Shown: piece after piece, positions 55,127-64,000 of the stretch
How the letters are laid out: each line of letters starts with the position of its first letter
Numbering within the stretch: position 1 is the stretch's first letter
Assembly (NCBI RefSeq): GCF_002887735.1
Contig: NZ_PKQP01000002.1
Coordinates: forward strand, 1 to 64,000
Reading direction: 5' to 3'
DNA length: 64,000 bases
From: Stenotrophomonas bentonitica
GTDB lineage: Bacteria; Pseudomonadota; Gammaproteobacteria; Xanthomonadales; Xanthomonadaceae
The notes under the pieces: model-generated
What the model was told of the DNA's origin: nothing
Seen by the model: the letters and a program-made list of their open reading frames with translations, nothing else
The model's database searches: none
Program-made: the position numbers and the translations under genes

Positions 55127-56374
55127 CTATCCCTGCGCCAGCCAGGCCACCACGCCACGCCCGGCGCGCAGCCCGCTGGCGTAGCACGCGGTGAGCAGGT
55201 AGCCGCCGGTCGGTGCTTCCCAGTCCAGCATCTCGCCCGCACAGAACGTGCCCGGCCGTGCGCGCAGCATCAACTGCGTATCCAATGCCTCCAGGCGCAC
55301 GCCACCGGCGGTGCTGATGACTTCATCGATCGGACGCGGTCGTTCCAGGGCCAGTGGCAGCCGCTTGAGCGCGTGCGCGATCTGCGCCAGCGGCAGCTGC
55401 CCGGCCTCGCGGCCCAGCACCTCGAACAGCAGGGCGGACTTCACCCCGCCCAGCCCGAGCTGGCGACGCAGGACCTCGCCGAAACTGCGGCCCTGGCGCG
55501 GCTTGCCAAGCTTCTCCAGCACCTGCGCTTCGGTCTGGCCCGGCAGCAGGTCCAGCTGCAGTTCCACCTGGCCGTCGCGGGCCAGGCTGTCGCGCAGATC
55601 GGCCGACAGCGCGTAGATCAGGCTGCCTTCGATGCCGGTCGCCGTGATCACGCACTCGCCCTGCAGTGAGCGCGGTTCGCCCTTCAGGTCGGTCCAGTGC
55701 GCCACCACCGGCTTGAGCGGGGCGCCGGCCTGGCGTTCGCTGAAGTAGGGCGTCCAACCGATGTCGAAGCCACAGTTGGCTGGCTGCAGCGGGGCGATGT
55801 CGATGCCGGTGGCGGCCATCGGCGCCATCCACGCGCCATCCGAGCCCAGTTCCGGCCAGCTGCCGCCGCCGAGCGCGAACACTACCGCGTCGGCCGTCAC
55901 CGTCGTTTCGCCATCGGGCGTCTGGAAGCGCAGCGCGCCCGCGTCATCCCAGCCGGTCCAGCGATGCTGCACGTGGAAGCGCACGCCCTGTTCCTTCAGC
56001 CGGCGCACCCAGCCGCGCAGCAGCGGCGCGGCCTTGCGGTCCACCGGGAACACACGGCCGGAACTGCCCACGTAGGTTTCCACGCCGAAGTCCAACGCCC
56101 AGGCGCGCAGCGCCTCGGCATTGAAATCGGCCAGCCACCCGCCCACCGCCTCCGCGCGCTCGCGGTAGCGCGAAACGAACACGTCAGGCGCGTCGGAGTG
56201 GGTCAGGTTGAGGCCGCCCTTGCCGGCGATCAGGAACTTGCGACCGGGCGAGCCCTTGGCCTCGTACAGATCGACGGCGTGGCCGGCAGCGCGCACGGTT
56301 TCAGCCGCCATCAGGCCGGCGGGGCCGCCGCCGATGATCGCGACCCGGCGTGGGGTGGTCAGGGCAATGCTCAT
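55127..56374 (-). CDS. HI0933-family flavoprotein (TIGR03862 type)
   Basis: A 415-residue FAD-dependent oxidoreductase-like protein. The ATG at 56374 gives MSIALTTPRRVAIIGGGPAG, with the FAD-binding GGGPAG at the very start as in the family; upstream in-frame sequence is not conserved. Other blocks: GSPGRKFLIAGKGGLNLTHS, VFALGGGSWPELGSDG and the C-terminal FCAGEMLDWEAPTGGYLLTAC. The HI0933 family is widespread but its substrate is unknown. It is ten bases downstream of the FKBP gene. Confidence 0.9.
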   Translation of the reverse strand: MSIALTTPRRVAIIGGGPAGLMAAETVRAAGHAVDLYEAKGSPGRKFLIAGKGGLNLTHSDAPDVFVSRYRERAEAVGGWLADFNAEALRAWALDFGVETYVGSSGRVFPVDRKAAPLLRGWVRRLKEQGVRFHVQHRWTGWDDAGALRFQTPDGETTVTADAVVFALGGGSWPELGSDGAWMAPMAATGIDIAPLQPANCGFDIGWTPYFSERQAGAPLKPVVAHWTDLKGEPRSLQGECVITATGIEGSLIYALSADLRDSLARDGQVELQLDLLPGQTEAQVLEKLGKPRQGRSFGEVLRRQLGLGGVKSALLFEVLGREAGQLPLAQIAHALKRLPLALERPRPIDEVISTAGGVRLEALDTQLMLRARPGTFCAGEMLDWEAPTGGYLLTACYASGLRAGRGVVAWLAQG

Positions 56375-56384
56375 GCAGGCAGGA

Positions 56385-56825
56385 TCAACGCGGCTTGACG
56401 TCGAGCAGCTCGACATCGAACACCAGCGAGGAGTTCGGCGCGATCGGGCCGGCGCGACGGGCGCCATAGCCGTACTCGGCCGGAATCATCAGCGTGCGCT
56501 TGCCGCCCACCTTCATGCCCGCGAAGCCTTCGTCCCAGCCCTTGATGACCTGGCCCTGGCCCAGGTCGAAGCTGAAGGGCTCGCCACGGTCCACCGAGCT
56601 GTCGAACTTGTCACCGTGCTTGTCGGCGGTGCGCTCATCGTAGATCCACCCGGTGTAGTGCACCGTGACCTTGCTGCCCGGCGTGGCCTCGGCGCCGGTG
56701 CCCGGCTGGGTGTCGATCTTCTCGAACTGCGCGATGCTGCCACCGGGCGGCGGGCCGGGCGGGGTGCAGGCGGCCAGCAGCGACAGCATCAGGGGGGCGA
56801 GCAGGTAACGCGGCAGACGGCGCAT
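56385..56825 (-). CDS. FKBP-type peptidyl-prolyl isomerase lipoprotein
   Basis: A 146-residue envelope lipoprotein: MRRLPRYLLAPLMLSLLAAC has a lipobox cut before Cys. The FKBP domain (residues about 40-145) has VTVHYTGWIYD, SSVDRGEPFSFDLGQGQVIKG, WDEGFAGMKVGGKRTLMIP and PNSSLVFDVELLDV, with the pocket residues typical of active FKBPs. It probably assists folding of periplasmic or outer-membrane proteins. The in-frame ATG at 56870 would destroy the signal peptide and is rejected. Confidence 0.92.
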   Translation of the reverse strand: MRRLPRYLLAPLMLSLLAACTPPGPPPGGSIAQFEKIDTQPGTGAEATPGSKVTVHYTGWIYDERTADKHGDKFDSSVDRGEPFSFDLGQGQVIKGWDEGFAGMKVGGKRTLMIPAEYGYGARRAGPIAPNSSLVFDVELLDVKPR

Positions 56826-56892
56826 GGGCGGGCTCCGGATCCAAAAAACGGGGACGCAAGGGTAGCGCATCGCCGGGCGCTATCATGGGCGC

Positions 56893-57258
56893 ATGTCGAA
56901 ACTGCTGCTCAACCTGCGCAATGTCGCGGACGATGAAATCCAGGATGTCACCGCCCTGCTGGACAAGGCGGGCATTGCCCATTACCGCACCGAGCCCAGC
57001 CCGTGGGGCATCTCCTTCGGCGGCATCTGGGTGCGCGACAACGAGGATCACCCGCGGGCCAAGGCCTTGATGGCCGACTACCAGCAGACGCGCGGTGAGC
57101 GCGTGCGCGGCGAGCGTGAGGCCGCGCTGCGCGAGGGCACGGCCGAGACCTTCGGCAGCCTGATCCGGCGCCGCCCGGTGTTCGTGGTCACGGTGCTGGT
57201 CGGGATGGCCGTCGCGGCCGCGCTGGTGCTGCTGCCGTTCGTGCTGCTGCGCGGCTGA
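56893..57258 (+). CDS. DUF6164 family small membrane protein
   Basis: A 121-residue protein found widely in gammaproteobacteria. It starts with a small ferredoxin-like soluble domain, MSKLLLNLRNVADDEIQDV ... FGGIWVRDNEDHPRAKALM, resembling the DUF2007-like fold, and ends with one membrane helix (PVFVVTVLVGMAVAAALVLL). It stands between the divergent FKBP gene and trhO. Function unknown. Confidence 0.8.
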   Translation: MSKLLLNLRNVADDEIQDVTALLDKAGIAHYRTEPSPWGISFGGIWVRDNEDHPRAKALMADYQQTRGERVRGEREAALREGTAETFGSLIRRRPVFVVTVLVGMAVAAALVLLPFVLLRG

Positions 57259-57307
57259 TTCCGGCGCGGCTCAGGCGTCGCGGCCGCCCAGCGGCTAAAA
57301 TGGCGTG

Positions 57308-58060
57308 ATGATCGCCAATACCGCCGCCTACCACTTCACCCCCGTCGCCGACCCGGACGCGCTGTGCGCGACCCTGCTGGAGCGGGCCACCGCCGCGCAG
57401 CTGCGCGGCACGATCCTGGTAGCGGGCGAGGGCATCAACCTGTTCCTGGCCGGGGCGGAGCAGGCAATCGATGGCTTCTACACCGCCCTGCGGGCCGATG
57501 CCCGGTTTGCCGGGCTGCGGGTGAAGACCAGCTACAGCCACATGCAGCCCTTTGCCCGGCTCAAGGCCAAGGTCAAGCCGGAGATCATCAGCTTCCGCAT
57601 CGACGACGCCCAGCCGCTGGCCTACCCGCGCGCGCCGTCGATCGACCCGGCCACGGTGCAGCGATGGTTGCGCCAGGGGCATGACGACGCCGGCAAGCCA
57701 GTGGTGATGCTGGACACCCGCAACACCCAGGAGATCGAGTACGGCACCTTCCAGGACGCGCTGGTGCTGCCGATCACCAAGTTCACCGATCTGCCCGACG
57801 CGCTGGCCCCGCACCGTGAGGCGCTCAAGGACAGCACCGTGGTCAGCTTCTGCACCGGCGGCATCCGCTGCGAGAAGGCGGCCCTGTGGATGCGCAATGA
57901 CGGCATGGACAACGTGCTGCAGCTGGACGGCGGCATCCTGGGCTATTTCGAGGCGGTGGGCGGCGAGGGTTATGAGGGCCGCTGCTTCGTGTTCGACGAG
58001 CGCGTGGCGCTGGACGCGGCCCTGCAGCCGCTGGTGGACCAGGACGCTGACGCCGCCTGA
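57308..58060 (+). CDS. trhO: tRNA uridine(34) hydroxylase (rhodanese-like)
   Basis: Makes 5-hydroxyuridine at tRNA position 34, an oxygen-dependent step. The 250-residue product has the N-terminal acylphosphatase-like part (LRGTILVAGEGINLFLAG), RLKAKVKPEIISF and a rhodanese domain with MLDTRNTQEIEYGTF and the catalytic loop SFCTGGIRCEKAALW. ATG 57308 is chosen over the adjacent GTG 57305. TAAAAT at 57296 may be a -10 element. The C-terminal extension of E. coli TrhO is absent; the length matches the shorter form. Confidence 0.92.
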   Translation: MIANTAAYHFTPVADPDALCATLLERATAAQLRGTILVAGEGINLFLAGAEQAIDGFYTALRADARFAGLRVKTSYSHMQPFARLKAKVKPEIISFRIDDAQPLAYPRAPSIDPATVQRWLRQGHDDAGKPVVMLDTRNTQEIEYGTFQDALVLPITKFTDLPDALAPHREALKDSTVVSFCTGGIRCEKAALWMRNDGMDNVLQLDGGILGYFEAVGGEGYEGRCFVFDERVALDAALQPLVDQDADAA

Positions 58061-58161
58061 GCCGTCTTCACGGCGTTGATTGTCCTGAATCGTGGCGAGA
58101 CGGAAATCAGCGTCTTGCCACTCGCGCCTTGTGGGCGGTGGCAAACCGCGCGGACAGCCCC

Positions 58162-58174
58162 ATCTCAGTGAGAT
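58162..58174. promoter_or_regulatory. Perfect palindrome ATCTCA-G-TGAGAT, probable operator
   Basis: A 6+6 inverted repeat with a one-base centre, 25 bases before the monooxygenase start, where a repressor of TetR or similar type could block transcription. The factor is unknown. Confidence 0.45.
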
Positions 58175-58198
58175 ATCTCCTGGTTGGAACGAGCATTC

Positions 58199-59191
<993 letters not shown>

Positions 59192-59288
59192 TGCCCACGG
59201 CGCATGCGAAGAAGGTGTGACCGCGCGGTTCACGTCGCCGTAGCCGCCGATCGGCTGTGATGGTGGCTCCCCTTACAGGAGCCACCCC

Positions 59289-59798
59289 ATGGCCGAGCAC
59301 GATCGTCAGCAGCACATCAAACAACTGGCCGAACTGATCCGCGGCGTGGACATCGCGATGTTCACCACGGTCGGTGTGGACGGACGCTTGTTCAGTCGTC
59401 CGCTGGGCACGCAGGAAGTCGAGTTCGATGGCGACCTGTGGTTCGCCACCGGCGCCGACAGCCCGAAGATCGCGGAAATCACCGCCAACCCGCGCGTCAA
59501 CGTGGCCTACGCCTCGCCCTCGGGCAATACCTATGTCTCGGTCTCGGGCATCGCCCGTGTCGTGAACGATCGGGCCAAGATCGACGAACTCTGGTCGCCG
59601 GCGATGAAGATCTTCTTCCCGGGCGGCAAGGACGACCCGAACCTGCGCCTGATCCACGTCAGCGCCGAATCGGCCGAATACTGGGATGGCCCGGGTGGAC
59701 TGCTCGGCAAGGCCCTGTATTTCGTGCTGTCGGCCGTGACCGATGACCCGGGCGCGATGTCCGACACCGGCACGGTGGATCTCAAGCCCGGCGCGTAA
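59289..59798 (+). CDS. General-stress FMN-binding split-barrel protein
   Basis: A 169-residue protein of the pyridoxamine 5'-phosphate oxidase-like general stress family (similar to Bacillus YdaG and a Xanthomonas FMN/FAD-binding protein). AGGAG precedes the ATG. Motifs: VDIAMFTTVGVDGRLFSRPL, DLWFATGADSPKIAEI, VAYASPSGNTYVSVSGIA, and WSPAMKIFFPGGKDDPNL. True oxidase residues are not evident; it probably binds FMN or FAD. It is followed by a terminator. Confidence 0.9.
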   Translation: MAEHDRQQHIKQLAELIRGVDIAMFTTVGVDGRLFSRPLGTQEVEFDGDLWFATGADSPKIAEITANPRVNVAYASPSGNTYVSVSGIARVVNDRAKIDELWSPAMKIFFPGGKDDPNLRLIHVSAESAEYWDGPGGLLGKALYFVLSAVTDDPGAMSDTGTVDLKPGA

Positions 59799-59841
59799 CC
59801 GGGCTCACAGGGCCGACCCTGCGCCGGCCAGTGTGGTGCTG

Positions 59842-59867
59842 AAGCCGGCCGCGGGGTCGGCTTTTTT
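59842..59867 (+). terminator. Rho-independent terminator after the stress protein gene
   Basis: Stem AAGCCGgCC/GGtCGGCTT with a GCGG loop followed by a T run; it also faces the stop of the convergent exoD-like gene. Confidence 0.85.
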
Positions 59868-59898
59868 CATGGCGCGTCGCGTGAAGGGGGGGCCGGCC

Positions 59899-60558
59899 TC
59901 AGCCGAACCAGCGTTGGAACAGGTCCACCGTGTAGCCCACCAGGTGGCCCGAACTGAAGCCGAAGAACAGCACGGCAGCCACCGCCCCGACCCAGTTGAC
60001 CAGCATCAGCACGCCGTCGCGTTCCAGCAGCGCCAGCGCGAACAGCAGCAACTGGAAGCCGAACAGATAGTTGGTGAGCGGGATCGGCAGCGACAACAGC
60101 ACGCCGATCAGGATCAGCAGCAGGCCGCTGAAGGCATGGGCGGGCAGCGGCACCAGCAGTCCGGCCATCCGCGGTTTTAGCAGGCGGTCCAAGCGCCGCA
60201 GTGGGCCGTCGATGCGCTCCAGGAAGCGATGCATGGTGCCGCGCTTGGGCCCACGGTTGCGGATGAAGCCCGGCAGCCACGGCCGGCGCATGCCGCACAG
60301 CATCTGCGCACCGATCAGAACCACCAGCGGCCCACTGACCGCGCCGCCGATCCCGGGAATCGGAATGAAGGCCGGCAGGATCGCCACGAACAGGAACACA
60401 CCGAACGCGCTCTGCTGCAGATCCTGCAGGATCTGGCCCAGCAGCAGCCGTTCCTCCGGGTCACCGTGGTCGAACATCGCCAGGAGGGTACGGATACCCT
60501 CGTTGCGGTACTGCGGCCGCGTCGGATCCGGCGGCGTCGGCTCAGCCGGTGATGTCAT
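59899..60558 (-). CDS. ExoD-family membrane protein
   Basis: A 219-residue inner-membrane protein of the exopolysaccharide-synthesis ExoD family. It has LLGQILQDLQQSAFGVFLFV, AILPAFIPIPGIGGAVSGPLV, LVLIGAQML and several helices to the end (LLLILIGVLLSLPIPLTNYL). Rhizobial ExoD affects alkaline tolerance and exopolysaccharide, but the biochemical role is unknown. The start overlaps the end of the CNNM/CorC gene by 17 bases, so they are likely cotranscribed. Confidence 0.88.
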   Translation of the reverse strand: MTSPAEPTPPDPTRPQYRNEGIRTLLAMFDHGDPEERLLLGQILQDLQQSAFGVFLFVAILPAFIPIPGIGGAVSGPLVVLIGAQMLCGMRRPWLPGFIRNRGPKRGTMHRFLERIDGPLRRLDRLLKPRMAGLLVPLPAHAFSGLLLILIGVLLSLPIPLTNYLFGFQLLLFALALLERDGVLMLVNWVGAVAAVLFFGFSSGHLVGYTVDLFQRWFG

Positions 60559-61861
60559 CGGTTTCGTCTTCGCTCAGGGTGCGCAGCAGCAGCTTGTCGA
60601 CACGGGCACCGTCGAGATCGACGATCTCGATGCGCCAGCCGGCCCAATCGAAGTACTCGCCCGCATGCGGGATGCGGCCGAAATAATGGATGCACATGCC
60701 GGCCAGCGTGTAGTAATCGCCATCGTCGGCATCGGGCAGCTCGGCGTTGCCCATCAGTTCGCGCAGGTCCTCGATCGACAGCGAGCCATCGACCAGGAAC
60801 GAGCCGTCCTCACGGGTCACGACCAGTGCGTCCTCGTCCACGTTCTCCACCGACTGCAGGCGGCCGACCACCGCGCCCATCAGGTCGCTGATGGTGACCA
60901 GGCCCTGGATCTCACCGTACTCGTCCACCACCAGCGCCATCGACTGCTGCTCCTCGCGGAAGATCTCCAGCAGCTTCATCGCGTGGGTGGACTCGGAGAC
61001 GTACAGCGGCTCGCGCAGGTTCTGGAACAGCGAATGGTCATCGCGCACGAGGCGCGTCACCAGGCTTTTGACTTCCAGCACCCCGACGATGTCCTGGTCG
61101 TTGTCGCGGAACACCGGGTAACGGGAGAACTCGTTCTCGCGCATGGTGGCGAGGTTCTTCTCCGGCGCGGCCTGCGTATCCAGCCAGGCGATCCGGTTGC
61201 GCGGGGTCATCAGGCTGTCGGCGGTACGGTCGCCCAGGCGCATGACGCGGTTCATCATGTCGCGCTCGTGGGCGTCGATCACGCCGGCTTCGTGGCTCTC
61301 GGCCACCAGCATGCGGATCTCTTCTTCGGTGACCGAGGCGGCCTCATCCTTGCCCAGGCCGAGCACGCGCAGCACCAGCCGGGTGCTGTGGGAGAGCAGC
61401 CACACGAACGGGAAAGCGATCCGGGACAGCCAGCCCATCGGCCAGGCGACCAGCCCGGCGATGTCTTCCGAACGGGTAATGGCCAGTCGTTTGGGGACCA
61501 GTTCACCGAAGATCAGCGTCAGGAAGGTGATCAGGGCAACCGCCAGCGCCTTGCCCACTTCACTGGAGTAGGCGAAGGCCGGAACGATGCCGTGCAGCCA
61601 CTCGGCGATGGCCAGGCCGATCGCCTCACCGCCGAACACACCGGTCAGGATGCCGATCAGGGTGATGCCGATCTGGACCGTGGACAGGAAGCTCTCGGGC
61701 TTTTCAGACAGTTCAAGCGCGCGCTCGGCGCGTTTGCTGGTGGCGGCCATCTGCTTGAGGCGGCTCTTGCGCGAGGTCATGACCGACATTTCGGACATGG
61801 CGAAGAAGCCGTTGAGCAGGATCAGGGCAAGGACGATAAGCAGTTCAAACACGGGCTTCAT
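60542..61861 (-). CDS. CNNM/CorC-family membrane protein with CBS domains
   Basis: A 439-residue protein: an N-terminal DUF21/CNNM transmembrane domain with about four helices (LLIVLALILLNGFFAMSEMS, VQIGITLIGILTGVFGG), a CBS pair (SLMTPRNRIAWLD... SMALVVDEYGEIQGLVTISD), and the C-terminal CorC_HlyC domain (DGSFLVDGSLSIEDL). Members are linked to Mg2+ or Co2+ efflux and are often mislabelled haemolysins. It leads an operon with exoD. Upstream, on the minus strand, TAAGAT near 61984 may be a -10 element, leaving a leader of about 120 bases. Confidence 0.92.
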   Translation of the reverse strand: MKPVFELLIVLALILLNGFFAMSEMSVMTSRKSRLKQMAATSKRAERALELSEKPESFLSTVQIGITLIGILTGVFGGEAIGLAIAEWLHGIVPAFAYSSEVGKALAVALITFLTLIFGELVPKRLAITRSEDIAGLVAWPMGWLSRIAFPFVWLLSHSTRLVLRVLGLGKDEAASVTEEEIRMLVAESHEAGVIDAHERDMMNRVMRLGDRTADSLMTPRNRIAWLDTQAAPEKNLATMRENEFSRYPVFRDNDQDIVGVLEVKSLVTRLVRDDHSLFQNLREPLYVSESTHAMKLLEIFREEQQSMALVVDEYGEIQGLVTISDLMGAVVGRLQSVENVDEDALVVTREDGSFLVDGSLSIEDLRELMGNAELPDADDGDYYTLAGMCIHYFGRIPHAGEYFDWAGWRIEIVDLDGARVDKLLLRTLSEDETDDITG

Positions 61862-62050
61862 CCCCGGTTGGTGGCAGGGAGGGCGTGTTCAAGCGATGTC
61901 GGCTACCGGAGGGCGCGTAAGCGCGGCGGTGCGGCGGGGGGTAAGGGTCGTCGTCCATAGAGTGCACCCGAAGGTGCCCGCGCATCTTAACAAAAGGCCG
62001 GGGCAGGGATGCAATCAGGGTCGTTCAGGCAGGGCCGTGGGAGCGTGAAG

Positions 62051-62088
62051 ATGACAGGGAGTACCCGGATTGGACATCAAACCGTCAT
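62051..62088 (+). promoter_or_regulatory. Possible Pho box upstream of the DUF47-PiT operon
   Basis: TGGACAT-CAAA-CCGTCAT (62071-62088) matches the PhoB consensus direct repeat CTGTCAT-N4-CTGTCAT at about 10 of 14 positions, and ATGACAG at 62051 is an exact half site on the other strand. It lies 47 bases before the start codon. Weak evidence. Confidence 0.3.
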
Positions 62089-62134
62089 AATTCCGCCCGG
62101 TGCCGTCCTTCCTCGACGGCGAATAGGTTTCTCA

Positions 62135-62761
62135 ATGTTCTCTCTGCAGACCATTTTTGGCTCCGGCAAACAGTTCTACACCCTGCTGGACGAGGCTGCC
62201 CAGGCCGCCCAGGATAGCGCCAAGGCGCTGCACGCGATGCTGCGCGAAGCGGACCGCCAGCCGGCGCTGGACGCCTTCAAGCTGGCCCGCCTGCGCGAGC
62301 GCGCCGCCTCGGACAAGATCAGCCAGGCGCTGGTCGACAGCTTCATGACCCCGATCGAGCGCGAAGACATCGAAGCGCTGGGCTCGGCGCTGTACAAGAT
62401 TCCCAAGCAGATCGAGAAGTTCGCCGATCGCTATTCGCTGGCCACCCAGCACCTGGAACACATCGATTTCGCGCCCCGCGCGGCGATGCTGGAGCAGGCC
62501 GCCAGCGTGGTGGTGGAAATGGTGGGCGACCTGCGCCACATGAATCTGGACCGGATGACCGCGCTCAACGAGAAGCTGCGCTCGCTGGAGAACGAAGCCG
62601 ACCGCCTGATGCTCGAGCTGTACCGCGACATCTATTCCGGCCGCCTGGACAGCCTGCAGATGTTCCTGCTCAAGGAGTTCTTCGAGATCCTGGAAAAGGC
62701 CATCGATCGTTGCCGCGAGGCCGGCGTGGTCGCCTACCAGATCGTCTTGAAGAACAGCTGA
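62135..62761 (+). CDS. DUF47/PhoU-like regulator of the PiT transporter
   Basis: A 208-residue all-helical protein of the TIGR00153/DUF47 family, distant PhoU relatives that accompany PiT transporters. The ATG at 62135 gives the family start MFSLQTIFGSGKQFYTLLDE; AGGT precedes it. Metal-binding type acidic clusters occur in SLENEADRLMLELYRDIYSG and LLKEFFEILEKAIDRCREA. It lies 13 bases before the transporter gene, which it probably regulates at the membrane. Confidence 0.92.
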   Translation: MFSLQTIFGSGKQFYTLLDEAAQAAQDSAKALHAMLREADRQPALDAFKLARLRERAASDKISQALVDSFMTPIEREDIEALGSALYKIPKQIEKFADRYSLATQHLEHIDFAPRAAMLEQAASVVVEMVGDLRHMNLDRMTALNEKLRSLENEADRLMLELYRDIYSGRLDSLQMFLLKEFFEILEKAIDRCREAGVVAYQIVLKNS

Positions 62762-62774
62762 CGGACGCCACAGC

Positions 62775-63896
62775 ATGCTGACCCTTGTTCTGGTGGTGAT
62801 CCTGGCCGCGCTCGTCTTCGAGTTCATCAACGGCTTCCACGATACCGCCAACTCCATCGCCACCGTGGTGGCGACCAAAGTGCTCTCGCCCGGCTGGGCG
62901 GTGATGCTGGCGGCCTTCATGAACCTCATCGGTGCCCTGACCGGCACCGCCGTCGCGCTGACCATCGCCTCGGGCCTGCTCAACACCAACGTGGTCGATG
63001 TGACCCCGCAGGTGATCCTATGCGCGCTGCTGGGCGGCATCATCTGGAACCTGATCACGTGGTGGAAGGGGCTGCCGTCCTCGTCCTCGCACGCCCTGAT
63101 CGGCGGCCTGTGCGGCGCCGGCCTGGCCGCTGCCCATAACAACTGGGACGCGCTGATCTGGTCCGAGCGCATCGGCACCTGGGCCCAGAACAAGGGCCTG
63201 CTGTGGAAGGTGTTCCTGCCGATGATCACCTCGCCGATCGCCGGCTTCCTGCTCGGCATCGCGGTGATGCTGCTGCTGTGGGCGATCATCGCGGGCATGG
63301 CCAAGGTGGGCGGGTTCATCGGCCGGCTGGCGCGCCCGCGCATCGTCAATGCGTTCTTCGGCAAGGCCCAGATCGCCTCGGCGGCCTACATGGGCTTCGC
63401 GCACGGCCACAACGATGCGCAGAAGACCATGGGCATCATCGCCATGACGCTGATCGGTGCCGAAGCCACCGGTGCCCTGAACGACCTGCCGTCCTGGCTG
63501 GCCTTCATGCACCCGGACGCGAGCGCCGGCGACGGCATCGCCATGTGGATCGTGCTGACCTGCGCCGTGGTGATGGCCGCCGGTACCGCCTCGGGCGGCT
63601 GGAAGATCATCAAGACCCTGGGCCACAAGATGGTCAAGCTGCACCCGATCCACGGCTTCGCCGCGGAAACCAGCTCGGCCACCATCCTGACCCTGGCCGC
63701 GCACTTCGGTATGCCGGTCTCGACCACCCACAGCATCTCCACCGCGATCATGGGCGTGGGCTTTGCCAAGAACCCGCGTTCGCTGCGCTTCGGCGTGATC
63801 GAGCGCATCGTGTGGGCGTGGATCCTGACGATCCCGGCCGCCGGCGGCTGTGCGTACCTGATCCTGCGCCTGTTCGAACTGTTCGGCTGGGCCTGA
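62775..63896 (+). CDS. Inorganic phosphate transporter, PiT family
   Basis: A 373-residue inner-membrane phosphate/metal symporter. It carries the duplicated PiT signature: FEFINGFHDTANSIATVVAT near the start and MGFAHGHNDAQKTMGIIAM in the second half, plus WKGLPSSSSHALIGGL and FGMPVSTTHSIST. About ten membrane helices. It is shorter than E. coli PitA (about 500 aa), as is common for the DUF47-linked form. A clear terminator follows. Confidence 0.95.
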   Translation: MLTLVLVVILAALVFEFINGFHDTANSIATVVATKVLSPGWAVMLAAFMNLIGALTGTAVALTIASGLLNTNVVDVTPQVILCALLGGIIWNLITWWKGLPSSSSHALIGGLCGAGLAAAHNNWDALIWSERIGTWAQNKGLLWKVFLPMITSPIAGFLLGIAVMLLLWAIIAGMAKVGGFIGRLARPRIVNAFFGKAQIASAAYMGFAHGHNDAQKTMGIIAMTLIGAEATGALNDLPSWLAFMHPDASAGDGIAMWIVLTCAVVMAAGTASGGWKIIKTLGHKMVKLHPIHGFAAETSSATILTLAAHFGMPVSTTHSISTAIMGVGFAKNPRSLRFGVIERIVWAWILTIPAAGGCAYLILRLFELFGWA

Positions 63897-63919
63897 CCGG
63901 TCCGCACGGTTGAACATCG

Positions 63920-63946
63920 AAAAGCCCGCCGCAAGGCGGGCTTTTT
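63920..63946 (+). terminator. Rho-independent terminator of the PiT operon
   Basis: Perfect stem AAAAGCCCGCC/GGCGGGCTTTTT with a GCAA loop, 23 bases after the stop. The remaining 54 bases to the window edge show nothing. Confidence 0.9.
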
Positions 63947-64000
63947 CGTGGAGGGAGCGTGCCGGACGGGGCGGGGCGAGGCCGGTATACGCAGGATGGC

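Noticed and set aside
61862..61990. Mg2+ or Mn2+ riboswitch (yybP-ykoY or M-box type) in the leader of the CNNM/CorC gene
   Set aside because: The leader is about 120 bases long, but I could not match the conserved cores of either class by eye. A covariance-model search would decide.

Overview
The window is a roughly 67% GC, densely coded chromosomal segment of a gammaproteobacterium in the Xanthomonadaceae, most likely Stenotrophomonas or a close relative. The lineage call is inference. It rests on gene order (petABC-sspA-sspB, comEC-exbB-exbD-msbA-lpxK-kdsB, sod next to grxD), on an Oar-like TonB receptor, and on intergenic palindromes that open with GTAG and resemble the SMAG repeats of S. 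maltophilia. I see no prophage, insertion sequence or CRISPR array. Most of it is core genome.

Layout. 1-5.1 kb: the end of a lytic transglycosylase, the cytochrome bc1 operon petABC, then sspA and the ClpXP adaptor gene sspB. 5.1-11.5 kb: a minus-strand group (DUF3301, DUF2272, nadC, a Trm112-like protein), then purE-purK, a minus-strand superoxide dismutase, grxD and a short-chain dehydrogenase with a degraded active site. 11.5-16.7 kb: an Oar-like outer-membrane receptor, a candidate small RNA or attenuator, and ppnN. 16.9-24.6 kb: a minor-pilin operon (fimT-pilV-pilW-pilX-pilY1-pilE), tRNA-Asn and a second FimT-like pseudopilin. 24.7-28.5 kb: uvrB, tRNA-Val and a MASE1 membrane protein that looks like a histidine pseudokinase. 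28.7-39.8 kb: one long plus-strand series, comEC, exbB, exbD, msbA, lpxK, kdsB, a thioredoxin/NHL protein, uvrC and pgsA.

39.8-45.3 kb: three tRNA-Gly(GCC) genes with a small minus-strand gene between the first two, tRNA-Cys, then a KaiC-like double ATPase whose gene overlaps that of a hybrid histidine kinase, followed by a short BLUF blue-light receptor. A second short BLUF gene lies at 50.8 kb. 45.6-49.5 kb: a low-oxygen module. ccoG (lacking its usual C-terminal domain) and a small membrane protein gene diverge from a truncated haemoglobin and hemN across a perfect FNR-type palindrome; tRNA-Leu follows. 49.7-64 kb: a GumN/TraB-like protein, BLUF2, a UDP-sugar dehydrogenase, a glutamate-synthase-like flavoprotein, a GNAT acetyltransferase, an HI0933-type flavoprotein, an FKBP lipoprotein, a DUF6164 protein, trhO, a luciferase-like monooxygenase, a general-stress FMN protein, ExoD, a CNNM/CorC-type protein and a DUF47-PiT phosphate transport pair.

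The parts most worth following are the KaiC/hybrid-kinase pair with two BLUF proteins nearby, the FNR-type divergent promoter, the promoter-plus-terminator unit before ppnN, and several proteins whose fold is kept while catalytic residues are lost (MASE1 pseudokinase, SDR, PilY1 calcium loop, thioredoxin/NHL, TraB-like). All start choices and motif alignments were made by eye.
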